Source: Dasypus novemcinctus
Taxonomy: Eukaryota; Chordata; Mammalia; Cingulata; Dasypodidae
Direction: 5' to 3'
Assembly: GCF_030445035.2 (NCBI RefSeq)
Contig: NC_080698.1
Coordinates: forward strand, 2,177,501-2,241,500
Length of the DNA stretch: 64,000 nt
The notes under the pieces are model-generated. The model saw nothing but the letters and a program-made list of their open reading frames with translations. It had not been told where the DNA came from and searched no databases. Each line of letters starts with the position of its first letter. Position 1 is the stretch's first letter. A program made the position numbers and the translations under genes. Positions 10,281 through 21,322 of this stretch are shown here, one piece after another.

Positions 10281-12030
10281 GAAGTTGAGTTTGATGTTCC
10301 ACTGAGACATGTGGACGGAAATGTCCCGGAGACAGGTGGCGAGGCCCGGCTGGGCGCAGGGGCCTGGGTGAAGCTCGAGCCCTTCCGGGAAGCTGCTGCT
10401 ACAGTCTGGGTGAGAGGGCAGCTGGGAGCGGAGCCTGGTGCCACCTGCGTTCTGGAGGCGTGTGCCTCATCCTCCTGGCTTCCTCCACCTCCCCCAAGCC
10501 CCTTTCTCTCAGCACTAAGGCGGCAGCCCAGGAACTGCGTCCCTCTTTCTGCGCCCTGACCAGCCTGGCCCTTCGTGAAGGCAGGCCAGCGACGGCTTCC
10601 CTCCTGGCAGCTGTCAGGAGGCTCGGAAGCTCCATTCCGGGGAGGCCCATCTGCAGGGTGAAGGGGGAGTACACATGGAGATGGGAGCATCAGATAGGAG
10701 TCCAGATCAAAGAGGAGCCAGGGTTTGTGGAGCCCTTTCATCCTCATGATGAAAGGTGATGCACGAAGGTAAATTATCATGATTATTTCATTGGGTTCCA
10801 ATTGGAAGTCGCTTTATCTCCCCGGTATGGACAATAGCCAGCGGCCTGCAGGTGTGTTTCTCTGACACACAGACAGGCTAAGACACACGTGTGTATGTAC
10901 AGGTGTGTGCATGGGGGGCACGTGTTTTCATCTCTAATATAACATCACCGGCACGTTCTTTATTGTCAAGGAAGAGAATCACAGACTCAAACCCTCACGT
11001 CCTATAGATACAGACATATCATGCAATACACATTTTTGTAAATGGGTAAAGAAAAAGCCATAAAGTAAGGGGGAAAGGAAACAGGAAGGACATTTGGATT
11101 TGTCAGCGTCTCTCCGGAGAGAGCCTGAGGACATACCATGCTCAGAATAAAGCCTCCATTTCACGGTGCATCGGTGGGAAAATTAACAAGCTCCCCTCGC
11201 CCTGTTTCATAATTCATTTTCTTTGTTTTAGATATTGAGCTGAGCCAGTGTCTTAGAACCAGGAGAAATAGCTTTTAAATACAGATCTGGGCCTGGAAGT
11301 TATTCCTTGCCGTGACGGAACGCCAACTTGTCCCATCATTAAGGAGACGGGCATCATGTCACTTTGTCATTCAAATTCCCTTTCGATTTAACTCCCCGTC
11401 CTTCATTTGGGCTGGCTGCAGTGCTGCAAAGAATGTGGTTTCCTGGGATGGAAATGTCCCCAGGATTGCTCTTGTGCTTGGATAGGGAGGCCCTGAGCTT
11501 GGAGCGAGGACAAACGTGTGTGGGAGATGGTGGAGGGGAGCTCTTCCCAGGCCCGGCACTACCCGACCCTGCACAGGGGAGAAGCTGACTGCTGCCCCCA
11601 GCAGCTCATGCCTGGGGAAAGCGAAGGCCAGGGAAGGTGGCCATGAGGCTGGCTACCACGGCAAGCCCCAGGCTGGGCTGCCAATCGTGGTTGACACCTT
11701 CCACCAGTTGGGGCACTGGCATCCTGGTGACACCTGCAGAAGGGCAGTGATCTGTGGGCGCTGAGATGGGGAGGCTGGAAAGGACCCCCTACGTGATGGG
11801 GAGCACAGCTCCTCTGCCCGCACAGAGGGAGGCTGAGATGATAAGCAGCCATGCTGTGTCCATTTCCATTAGGGACATGGAGACAACTGTATCTTGCCTG
11901 GTGTCTGCCTTGTGACCTCATCATCACAGGCAGTAATCCAGCCGTGTCTGGGTGCCACCAAATAGCCAATAGTCTAGATTCCGTTTTCCCTGCTTCCTTT
12001 TATATTTTATATTTTATTTTTTTAATTAAT
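10281..12030. other. Unique DNA with no gene recognised
   Basis: No repeat family identified with confidence. A perfect 8-bp inverted repeat (CTTTCATC/GATGAAAG, loop 5) sits at 10735-10755. A CA/TG-rich stretch lies near 10880-10925. The right end (about 12000-12050) becomes T/A-rich before the LINE 3' end. Confidence 0.4.
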
Positions 12031-12370
12031 TAATTTTTATTTTTAATTCATTTTTTAAAATACTACATTCAAAAAATATGAGGTCCCCATGTACCCCCCA
12101 CCCTCCTCACCCCACTACTCTCCCATAGCAACACTCTCCCCCATCATCATGGCACATCCATTTCACTTGGTGAATACATCTCTGGGCACCGCTGCACCTC
12201 ATGGTCAATGGTCCACACCACAGCCCACACTCTCCCACGTTCCACCCAGTGGGCCATGGCAGGACATACAATGTCCGGTAACTGTCCCTGCAGCACCACC
12301 CAGGACAACTCCAAGTCCGGAAAACGCCCCACATCTCATTTCTTCCTCCCATGCTTCCTTTTTTATTCCA
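12031..12370 (-). mobile_element. Truncated LINE 3' end, xenarthran family (antisense)
   Basis: Same family as the copies at 44990-45610 and 53946-54905. Shared blocks include the antisense of GGGAACCTCATATTTTTT at the left edge, CATCATGGCACA near 12144, CACTTGGTGAA, and GGCAGGACATACAATGTCC near 12258. The left end is T-rich, matching a reversed A-rich tail. It is probably the 3' UTR of an armadillo L1 subfamily, 5'-truncated on insertion. Confidence 0.65.
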
Positions 12371-13714
12371 GCAGAAATAGAGGGTGTCCTCCCCTAAGCA
12401 CGCAGGGGGGATGCAACTCAGAGGGGGTCCCCCCAGGGACTTATCGGACTCTTGGGGCGAGAACAACAGGCTCAGGTGGGTCCGTGGACTCCCCTTGATC
12501 CTTTAGTCTCAGACCCAGCGTCGAAGACCGAGCCAGGCTCCCCCAGAGCACCTCTGCGCTGCCAGCTGGGCCCCTCTTTGGGAAGGTTGGCTAATCCCCC
12601 TGGTGCCCCGTTCCACACTCTAGTCAGTTTGTGGCTCAAAATGCGCTTTATAAACACGAGCTCTTGTCTTAAGATCAACCAGGGTCATGCCAAGCAAATT
12701 CTGCCCTCTGGGCAGGGACCCACCGTGACCAGGTCTTTGCAAAGTCCTAGGAGACCAAAGCCCTCGGGAAGGAAGAGTGGATCCAACTCTTAGTGAGCTG
12801 GAGGCAGGAGGGAATGGAGCCCTTGAGCCTCGGACTGACAAGCACGAGAATGAGTTTTACCTCCATTTCCAGCAACTACCAATACACATAGTCCCTTCCC
12901 AAAAGGTCAGGGGCCCCAAAGACGAGACAGCTGCCCTCCCAGCCCCTAGTTCAGCACCTGCTTGCAGCTCTCGGATGATAAGACAAGCCCAGATCAAATT
13001 ACCTGGCAGCGGGAGAAGCAATGAGATGAGGATAGAGAGCACGACTGGGCAGCGATGGTCAAGGTCGGTATTAAATTTTCCAGGAAATAAAACATTGCTC
13101 ACTCTGTACACCGAGGGAGGCACCTCAGAGCAGCTAGCACCAAACAGGGTTACTTAGAGAAAAGTAATGTCTCCAGTTCTACTAGAGGGACTAAGAGTCT
13201 AGTCCAGTCTCATTCAGCCATAAGATAGGAGAATGAAGGTGAGGGCACAGATGGACATCACAGAGCAAGTGAAGCCAGAAGATAGGAGGATGAAAGCAAG
13301 GGGCATAGGTGGACACCATAGAACAAGTGAGTGGCCAGGGCAAGAGGACCTTCAAGTGGAGCAATCACTGGTCCTAGCTCCCCATCTCCCCATCTCTTCA
13401 TCTCTCTCCACAGCAGCTCGGGACAAATGCTCGAATCCCTCAGGGCTTTGATTTTTTGTAAAGTGATGCGGTGGGGATCTCGTCAAGGTAAAACCCCCCT
13501 GGCTTGACAAATGTTTAATTCTTTAACACCGACGTCTTCACAAGGTGTTCCGTCTGACGGCGTGCTCTTTTGACTCCATCATTTTATGGCTCTAAACCTC
13601 AAGATTTTGGCTACAGAGTACGCCAAAGATTTTACTACATCTTTAACTAGTTTGATTCAAACCACAAGCTTTGTTTGGGACATAGCATTAGCTCTCGAAA
13701 TGTCAATGAACCAA
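12371..13714. other. Unique DNA with no gene recognised
   Basis: No exon or named repeat identified apart from the 57-bp duplication at 13222-13335. Frames up to 126 codons are unsupported. The part from about 13600 may include degraded L1 leading into the 3' end at 13715. Confidence 0.4.
13222..13335. repeat. 57-bp tandem duplication
   Basis: AAGATAGGA recurs at 13222 and 13279. Following blocks align (GGTGAGGGCACAGATGGACA against AGCAAGGGGCATAGGTGGAC, then AGAGCAAGTGA against AGAACAAGTGA). Moderate divergence suggests an old duplication. Confidence 0.75.
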
Positions 13715-13845
13715 GGGAATTTTGGGGGATTAAGGAACAGTTCTGGATCTTATTTGTGGTGGCAGTTGCATGAATCTAGGCACATGTTAAAATTCATAGA
13801 ACTATATATCAGAAAGGTGAATTTAACTGTATGCAAATTTTAAAA
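13715..13845 (+). mobile_element. L1 3' end fragment
   Basis: GTTGCATGAATCT, then TTAAAATTCATAGAACTATA, then GGTGAATTTAACTGTATG follow the order of old L1 (L1MA/L1MB-like) 3' UTR. The fragment ends in AT-rich sequence without a clean tail. Strongly 5'-truncated. Confidence 0.65.
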
Positions 13846-13869
13846 GTAAGAAAAAAATTTTCAGTGATC

Positions 13870-14425
13870 CTCCAGTATTAAATGAAGCCAATTTCCAATG
13901 AGATGAGTGCTCCTCCTTCATCCAAAAAGCAAAAAAGAAGCATGCAGGTGTGTAGAGTGACCACATCAATGGCCACAGGTCCTCTCCTCTTGCCATAGTC
14001 GTGCATCTTGCCATGTAACGCTCTGGTGACCTCCCACGCTCACTGCATCCAGCCGTGTGGCTTGCTTTGTCCAATGGGAGGTTGGTAGCTGTGACACAAG
14101 AGCTGCTTGAACCAGCACTGCTGTGATCCCATTTGCGCTTCTGCTCTTGCCTTCTGCCATCGCCATGACAACATGCCCGGTTTAGCCTCTGGAGAGGAAG
14201 GCATACAACGCGGGGAGCAGAACTGAGTCACCAGAGGCATGCCCGTTGAGACAAGCCAGCAGTCAACAGCTAACAGATGTGTGAGTGAGTTCTGAGACCA
14301 GAATTGCCGAGCCAACTCCACCTAAACCGCCAGCTATGGGCCCATGAACTAAATAGATGCCAATTACTTCAAGTGACTAGATTTTGTGTGTTATGCTGCA
14401 TTACTGTGACCATAGATAACTAACG
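13870..14425 (+). mobile_element. Ancient LTR-like repeat
   Basis: The block CTTGCTTTGTCCAATGGGA near 14061 and the terminus GTGTTATGCTGCATTACTG...ATAGATAACTAAC near 14388 resemble an old mammalian LTR-type repeat that ends in GATAACTGATACA-like sequence. The same general architecture appears at 26690-27020. Exact family not determined. Confidence 0.45.
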
Positions 14426-16089
14426 CAAAAGCTAAAAATTATGACCATAAAAATACGGTAGGATGTAACCAAGAAAAGAATTAGCTCTGGAGAGGTGGAG
14501 AACTGTGGGAGTCGGGCACACTGTCCTGAGGTGACCTTGTTTGAAAATCCAGGGAGCCCGGCTGGATGACGCTGAGCAGGACTGGAGCAGAGCCAGTCCA
14601 GGGACGTGTCTCCATGTGATCGGCTCATGACTCTGCCCCGCAGTGAGGATCTCTCCACGCCTTTGAAGTTGAATCTCTGAATTCAAAGATAGATGACCTC
14701 AGAGGAAAACAAAAAAGTACTTGTAAAAATATCGTGCCATTTGTAGTTGTCCACAAATGTGTGTAAGTAACACACGCGTCTCCATCTACGTACACTCGTG
14801 CGCACACGGGTGCAGGCACACGCACCTGCTGCCAGCGCCCCCTGACCTCGTATCTCCTCCAGCCTCTGGTCTCCTAGCCCATGACTCTGTGCACCGTTTT
14901 GGCCGCGGCTCCTGCCCCTGGACTTGTGTCCACTCCGAGGAGCTTCGCCTTGACCTTGGTCTCTCTGAGGTCACCTTTGGCCTGGTTTCAGAGGTGAAAG
15001 CAGGTGGAACAGCCAATTCCGTACACCAGGGCTCAGAAGGCTTTTCCTGGGTGCTGGACAGTTCAGGTGATGGCCAGTCTGCTTCTGCCAGGCCTGTTAG
15101 CTGGCCGGCCTGGTGCAGCTCCTTCTTTAGGCCCTCACTGCTCCTGACAGCTTCCATCCCCACCCGCTCTCCAGTATAAAAACAAAATGTGAAGACCAAT
15201 GACAAGCCTTAAGCTCCTGGCATACCGTTTTGTTTTCATCCCCTTTTATCTATTTATTTAGAGGCAGGAATGTTCTAGAAGCCTGGACCTTCCTCCCTGC
15301 CCTGGTGTTGAGTCCTGGGTCTCCAATACTCTTGGGTCATTGAGCTGAAGACAATTTGCATAACCCACACTTAATGGGATTGAGATCATTAAACATGGAG
15401 CATTGGCAAAATCACACTTTGTGGTCAGAGAAAAGCTGTTAGGGTTGGAGGGCATTGGGCAGTGGGAAGCACAGTGCCCGCAGGGGAAAGGGCCTCAAGA
15501 AATCAGAACCTTTCTGGTGACCTGGGCGATATCCCTTGTCTCGCTCATCATCAGCTCTAACCATCCCATCCTGCCCTGACCTCAGCACGGCTGAGCACGC
15601 GCGTCTCGTAGGAGGCCTTTGCAGACGTCTTTGCAAGTGGCAATGCCATAGCACGCTTCTCTTCCAGGAGGAGCGAACTCCTCCCGAATTCTCAACATTC
15701 ATGCATCTGTGCAATCACCCCAAGCTACCAAAAGGGCACCAGCCACAGAAGCAGAGCCCCTTGATTGAAATCGAGACAGAAAGTGTCCATGCTTTAAATG
15801 CCGGACACTAGCAAACTTCTGCACTCCGTGTCCCAGCTCAGACAAGAAAATTGTCTGTCCAACACGGGTTTGCTTAGATTGATGAGGGAGGTGACTCTTC
15901 ACGGACGTTTGATGACAGTGAGGTGAAGATGGACCCAGGACTACCTGAGAAAAGGAGGGCCCAGCGCGGGGGCCAGAACCCGCCAAAAAGATGCAGTGCT
16001 CCTGCAAGAGGAGGGCGGGCAGCCTCTAACCACCAGGCTAGCCTGCGGAGAGTTTTGATCTGCTTACGTGTGTGCATTTGTGGATTGTA
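14426..16089. other. Unique DNA with no gene recognised
   Basis: No repeat or exon identified. A 139/140-codon frame pair at 14757-15205 on opposite strands is likely chance. An alternating CA/GT-rich patch lies near 14757-14830. Confidence 0.4.
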
Positions 16090-17230
16090 ACTGAGTGTTC
16101 AATATGTGCCCTTTAGACAGAATGTTCTGGAGACCCTGCCTTAGCAGATGGCCTTCAGGAAGTTCCAGCACAGCGGGGAGGCCGCTGGGGGGAGTTTGGA
16201 GGCAGGCTGCCTCGGACACTGCTCTTTACGCCACCCTAAGGAGGCGGAGGCTGCTTTGGGGAAGGCTGCCTGCTCAGAACACTGTGCAGCGCAGACGGGG
16301 TTTGTTTGCCGAGTGCGCTCACTCTGTGTTCCAGGGGATTTGACTTTCTGTCACAAAGGGGGCTAAGACCAGCGCCCGCGCTGGGGCGGGGGTGGCCTGC
16401 GTCCCCGGCACCCGCGAAGGGCAAGGCTTTTGCAGGCAGCGCCACATGCCCAGGCAGAACCAGGGCCTGGCTGGGGAGGGACCCGGGGCACAGGCTGTCG
16501 TCGTTCCCCCCCCCCCCCCCCGCTTAGCTCCCCGAATCCCTTAGTCATCGGCGTTGAGAACAGGAGAACAGCTCCTTGTTTCATCTGGCAGAGCCTCGGG
16601 ACAATACGTGGGCCGGGTCCAACTGGCCAGGAAACCAACGCCCGAGAGAAGCCTCATGACGCCCGCCAGCACCCTGCTCCTTGCCAGGTCAAGCGCCGGA
16701 CAAGCGGCCCTGCCCGCCCGGGCCCCACGTGGGGAGGCGCGCGCTGCACGTGGACACCGTGTGATGGCAGCTGCGCACGTCCCGGGGCTGCTCCTGGGGG
16801 GCTCTCGGCCCCTGGCCGGGGGGGAGGGGGGCCAGCCTGCCGGCCGCAGAGGCGCGGGCCCCACGGCTCCTGGAAGAAGACTGTGTGTGCTTGTCAAAAC
16901 AGAGCCTTCCTGCCCGCCTGGCAGAGCGGGGCCGTCTGTCTGCCAGGAAGGAGCGAGGCTCAGGCTGGTTGCAAAGGAAGAAAACCTCCCGGCGGCAGCC
17001 GCGCCGGCCAGCGCGCAGGGCACCTCCCGCTCTCACAAAGGCGCCCGTTCACTGCTGCAAGGCCGGCCTCGCCAGCCGCTTCCCGCCAGCGCGGCTCGAC
17101 TCAGCCTGGGAAGTGGGAGGCCGGGGAGGCCACAGGGGCGAGTGTTTCCCAATCACGGGACAGTAAACGTCGCTGCTGCCCGGGCTGGACCGGAGCCCCG
17201 CGGCCCAGGGAGCCGTGAGGAATGTGTTGG
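16090..17230. other. CpG-rich block with poly-C run
   Basis: GC-rich with dense CpG from about 16370 to 17220. A run of 16 C occupies 16506-16521. Overlapping frames of 248-262 codons exist in several phases at once, which argues for composition rather than coding. It could be a CpG island; no start site or gene can be assigned. Confidence 0.45.
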
Positions 17231-18339
17231 GAAACACTCTCATTTTGTCGTCCCATCTTTTCTGTTCCTCCAAACCAAGCTGCTGTTCTCCCTGCCGTAG
17301 TCGTGGAAAAACTGAGGCTCGAAGCCTACTAGCCTCAGCCCCTGGAGGCCTGCTTGGGCCTGGGCTGCTGGTAATGACATGGGGCTCTGGGTTCAAATTC
17401 CCCACGAGCCACGGAGCGCAGCAGGCCAGGTGTGGCAGGAGCGCAGTAAACTGCCCGCATTTCTTCTGCAGAGATCCACTAAGGCACGTGGCTGGCAAGC
17501 ATTCCGGGCAGGCCCTGAGTGCCGGCAAGCAGGGACATTTGGACACTCGGACAACACAGGGGAGGATGGGGGGCGACTCGCGCAGAGGTGGCTGCACTGA
17601 GAGCCAAGGAAGGCTGCCCGCCGCGGGGGCCAGGAGAGACAAGGAGCAGACCCTTCTCCAAGACTTGAGAAGGAGCACGGCCCCGCCTTGGTTTTGGACT
17701 TGGCACCTCCGGACCTGTGAGAGAATTCTCTTGTGTGGTTCTAAGTCACAGCAGCCCTAGATGCTGACACCCCTTTCCTCCCGTGGCTTCAGAATCTCAA
17801 AGGAAACTCCATAAAACTCAAAATGCACCCAGCAGGCCGTGCCTTCACCTCCTGCGAAGGGGTTGGGTTTCTACAACGGACCCTTGGAAGCCACCTTTGG
17901 ATTCTGAGCTCCTCATTGTGGGAAGTGCGTCCATTCCATCCAAGTGGTCAGGTTAACTTCCCCTGACAAATGACAGTGACAGCATGGCTCCTGGCTGTGC
18001 TTCGCGTTGCCACGGTGCTCAACAGCTGCCGAGCTGGGCAGGATGGAGGACGCCTTGGAGTCCAGTCCCCAGATCCACGGTTGTGCATTCTAGGACAATA
18101 TTTAGGTAGCAGGGCAGCTGGGAATGGGTGCTAACTGACTGATGCAAGCTTGTTCAGGTATTGCTGTAGCCAGGAGCTTTCCTTAATCGATGCACGCCAA
18201 CCTCCCATCGTTTATCGTCTCAGTGGGTGCAGTCGCATTGTCCAGCCCCCGGGAGCGGAGAGGGAGCGTCTACCACCAGCTCTTGGCTCAGCGCCACACG
18301 CAATGTCATCCCGCAGAATTCCGCCTTGGCTCGAGAGGT
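17231..18339. other. Unique DNA with no gene recognised
   Basis: GC-rich on the left, declining to the right. Frames up to 209 codons lack any recognisable domain. No repeat family identified. Confidence 0.4.
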
Positions 18340-18695
18340 TAAAAACCAACAACAGGGTGTGGGCGACGAGAGTGATTAATAGCACAAACAGAGCAAAGTT
18401 CTGCCATGAACTAGAACAAGTGTATGTCACTCTTACAAGTTGTTAATGGTGAGGTAGTATATGGGAAAAATATGCTGAATGCAAACGATGGACTATTGTT
18501 AGTAGTATTTTAATATTTTATTATACTTTCAAAGATACCACACGAAAGCTAAATGTCAATAATAGGGGGTGTAAGTGGTATGGGGTTTCTAAAACCGGCA
18601 GCGGCAATGAATGCACAAGTCTGTGATTACACTGAGAACCATGGACTGTACACTTTGGATGGATTGTATGGCATGTGAATAAAAATGCTTTAGAA
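18340..18695 (+). mobile_element. L1 3' UTR and tail (xenarthran type)
   Basis: Ordered blocks TGTCAATAATAGGGGGTGTA near 18556, TGCACAAGTCTGTGATTACA near 18613 and GTACACTTTGGATGGATTGT near 18649, then GTGAATAAAA and an A-rich end, match my recollection of an armadillo L1 3' UTR. The 98-codon frame entering from the left is incidental. The left boundary is approximate. Confidence 0.7.
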
Positions 18696-19096
18696 AAAGA
18701 AAATCATTGAAACTAAATGCTTAATGCATTTCAAGTAACAAAATTAAAACATGTTATAGAACGTCAAATGTATAAATACTTACCAAGTATGTATTATTAT
18801 TCTTATAAAAATTATCAGATTAAATCATTAAAATACAGTCTTATTAAATAAGAAACAAAACACTACAAAAACTAAAGAAAATGTAATTGATCATGAGAAT
18901 TTAAAAATAGCATAGTTAAAAAAATCGGTGGTAAGGTATGATGATAACAACAGACAATAAACGGAACTTGAGGACTATTCTCTCCCGTCTTGTACTTGCT
19001 GATCTTCCAGAGGGTTCAGCTGTTGGGAGCACCAGCTGTTAGTGACAGCTCTGGGCTAGAACCGAAAATCAACGGTAAGAGTGGATTCAGATTGTG
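18696..19096. other. AT-rich DNA, possibly LINE-derived
   Basis: AT-rich and low-CpG up to about 18980, with no named block recognised. It lies between an L1 tail and an LTR. It may be an older repeat that has lost its identity. Confidence 0.35.
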
Positions 19097-19711
19097 TGTT
19101 TTAGTTTGCCAAAGTGTTGCCGATGCAAAGTACCAGAAATGGGTTGGCTTTTGTAAAGGGAATTTATTTGGGGTAAAAGCTTACAGGTCTGAGGCCATGT
19201 AATGTCTAAATCAAGGCGTCATCAGAGATGCTTTCTCAGGACAGTCAGCCTTTGGTGGTCCAAGGTCTTGCCACGTGGTGAAGGTGGCCACTGATTGCGG
19301 CCTTCCCCTCTGAATCTGCTGTCTCCTGGAGGCCAGCGGTGGGCAACCAGGCCTAGCGCTTGTCTCTTTCCTGGCCTCCTCTCTCAGCCTTGGCGGCTCC
19401 GCTTTCTTCCCGAGCTCAGCCGTGAGCTTTCAGGCATGTGGCTCATCTCTCCTGGGCCTCAGCTCTTTGAGCCTCTTGGGGCTTCTCTCCATGAGCTCGG
19501 CTGTGGGCAAAACTGGATTCCTCTCTCTCACATCGAAGGATCAAATATGGCGGCTCCCTTTTCCCTGTGTCTCCATTTACATCAGGTGCACCTGAGTCCT
19601 GCCCCACTGACGCTGGCCAATCAAAAGGGCCTCACACCCACAGGGATGGATTAGTTCAAAAACATCATCTTTTTCTTTTTGAGATTCATAAAAGAACCTC
19701 AAACTGTCACA
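19097..19711 (-). mobile_element. Solo MaLR-like LTR with 5-bp target duplication
   Basis: 615 bp. Read on the minus strand it starts TGTGACAGTTTGAGG and ends GGCAAACTAAAACA. TTGTG flanks it on both sides (19092-19096 and 19712-19716). The minus-strand 3' region aligns block by block with the LTR at 1050-1643 (AAATAAA, CCCTTTA, TTCTGGTA, TTTGCA, then the terminus), and both begin TGTNNCANTTTGA. It is an ERVL/MaLR-type relic without internal genes. Confidence 0.8.
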
Positions 19712-19719
19712 TTGTGATT

Positions 19720-20400
19720 CAAGAAAAGTATTTAAGTTTACAAAAAACAAGAGCATCCATTTAATAAGGATGAGAACTAAGAAGCTGAGATGGACATAAG
19801 ATGTCTCCTCATAAGATGCATTAAGGAATACACGCTGGCACTCCTGAGGAATGTCCTTACTATAAATTGGAGTAAACGAAGTTTAATCAGTTTATGGGAA
19901 ATTCAAGAGATAGAGGAACATGTTAACAACACCATGAAGAAGAAATCAGCCAAATCCAGGCTGTAGGGAATTCTGCAGGACAAAATGGAAAGGGGAAGCA
20001 GCTGTAGATGAAAAGAAACTTAGAGTTCTATAAACAAACATGATATATGAACCTGGCTAGGATCCTGTTTCAATCAAGCCAACTAGGAAAAAAAATTGTG
20101 AGATTATTTGGGAAATTTGAGTGAAAACAACTTCTTAGATAATCTTTGTGAAAATATATTGTGAATATGATGAAAGTTCTTATTGTTAGAGGTATTTATT
20201 GAAGCACTTATGATGAAACGATATATCTAAGACTTGCTTTTAAATATTTTAATAAAACAAGTGGATTATTGATGAACAAGATTGGCAAAATATTGATGAA
20301 CATTTATGGTGGGTAATGTGTACTTGAGATTTTATTATACATTCCCTCAGCTTTTGTGTATGTTGAAAATCTCCAGAATATGGTTCCAAAGAAAAAGAAA
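19720..20400 (+). mobile_element. L1M-type 3' UTR fragment
   Basis: The run from TTTGGGAAATTTGAGTG near 20109, through the TTCTTAGAT block, GGTATTTATTGAAG and ACAAGATTGGCAAA near 20277, to TTTTGTGTATGTTGAAAATC near 20352 matches the order of old L1 (L1MC/L1ME-like) 3' UTR. It begins a few bases after the solo LTR. Confidence 0.6.
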
Positions 20401-20918
20401 GAAAGTGCTGAGCTTTGCAGGCTTTCTGGGGAGGAAAGCTGGAAGACTTGCAGCTGCCATACTTTGGGGTGGGGGTGGGAGTGTTCAAAGCAGCACAGGC
20501 TTGGGCAGATGGGGGCTGCTGACTGGCTGGTACCCTGGGCAGGAGGGTGGCCCATCAGGCTATTGTCGCTTGGAGACCAGAACCCCAGAGCCTGCCATCC
20601 CCCCACCTTCCTGCCTGCTTCCCTCCCTCTTGCTTCATCCTTAAACACATGTTGAGGACCTAGCACAGTGTTTCCTGGGGGAACAGCAGAAATCAGACAT
20701 GCACCCTGCTCCCAAGGAGAGGACCAACGAGCAGAGGATGGGAGAGTGAGCTAAACAACACAAATCCCTAATGCCCTTGGCCACTGGATCCACCAAACTT
20801 CTGTGGTTGGTCGGTGGTGACCACAGCAGCCACGTGGGGACGTGAGGATGGAAGGGCCAGCAGTCGTCACTACAGACAGATGCTTAGGGAGGCACTGGGG
20901 CAGGCTTCCTTCACAGCG
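20401..20918. other. Unique DNA with no gene recognised
   Basis: GC-moderate. Chance frames of about 100-120 codons occur on both strands. Nothing identifiable. Confidence 0.4.
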
Positions 20919-20932
20919 CCTTCTTGACTATT

Positions 20933-21308
20933 TTTTTTTTTTTTAAAGATTTATTTATTTATTTAATTTCCCCCCCTCCCCTGGTTGTCTGTTCTTGGTG
21001 TCTATTTGCTGCGTCTTGTTTCTTTGTCCGCTTCTGTTGTCGTCAGCGGCACGGGAAGTGTGGGTGGCGCCATTCCTGGGCAGGCTGCTCTTTCTTTTCA
21101 CGCTGGGCGGCTTTTCCTCACGGGCGCACTCCTTGCGCGTGGGGCTCCCCCACGCGGGGGACACCCTTGCGTGGCACGGCACTCCTTGCGCGCATCAGCA
21201 CTGCGCATGGCCAGCTCCACACGGGTCAAGGAGGCCCGGGGTTTGAACCGCGGACCTCCCATATGGTAGACGGACGCCCTAACCACTGGGCCAAAGTCCG
21301 TTTCCCAT
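20933..21308 (-). mobile_element. Long DAS-SINE
   Basis: Inserted in reverse: the + strand reads a T-rich tail with TTTA repeats, then the GC-rich body, then the tRNA-like head. The B box complement GGTTTGAACCG sits near 21238. Target-site duplication CCTTCTTGACTATT flanks it at 20919-20932 and 21309-21322. High CpG retention in the body suggests a fairly recent insertion. Frames inside it (up to 177 codons) are incidental. Confidence 0.92.
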
Positions 21309-21322
21309 CCTTCTTGACTATT

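Noticed and set aside
16430..17300. Frames of 262 and 248 codons
   Set aside because: Same pattern of simultaneously open frames in CpG-rich DNA, with no domain or conserved motif.
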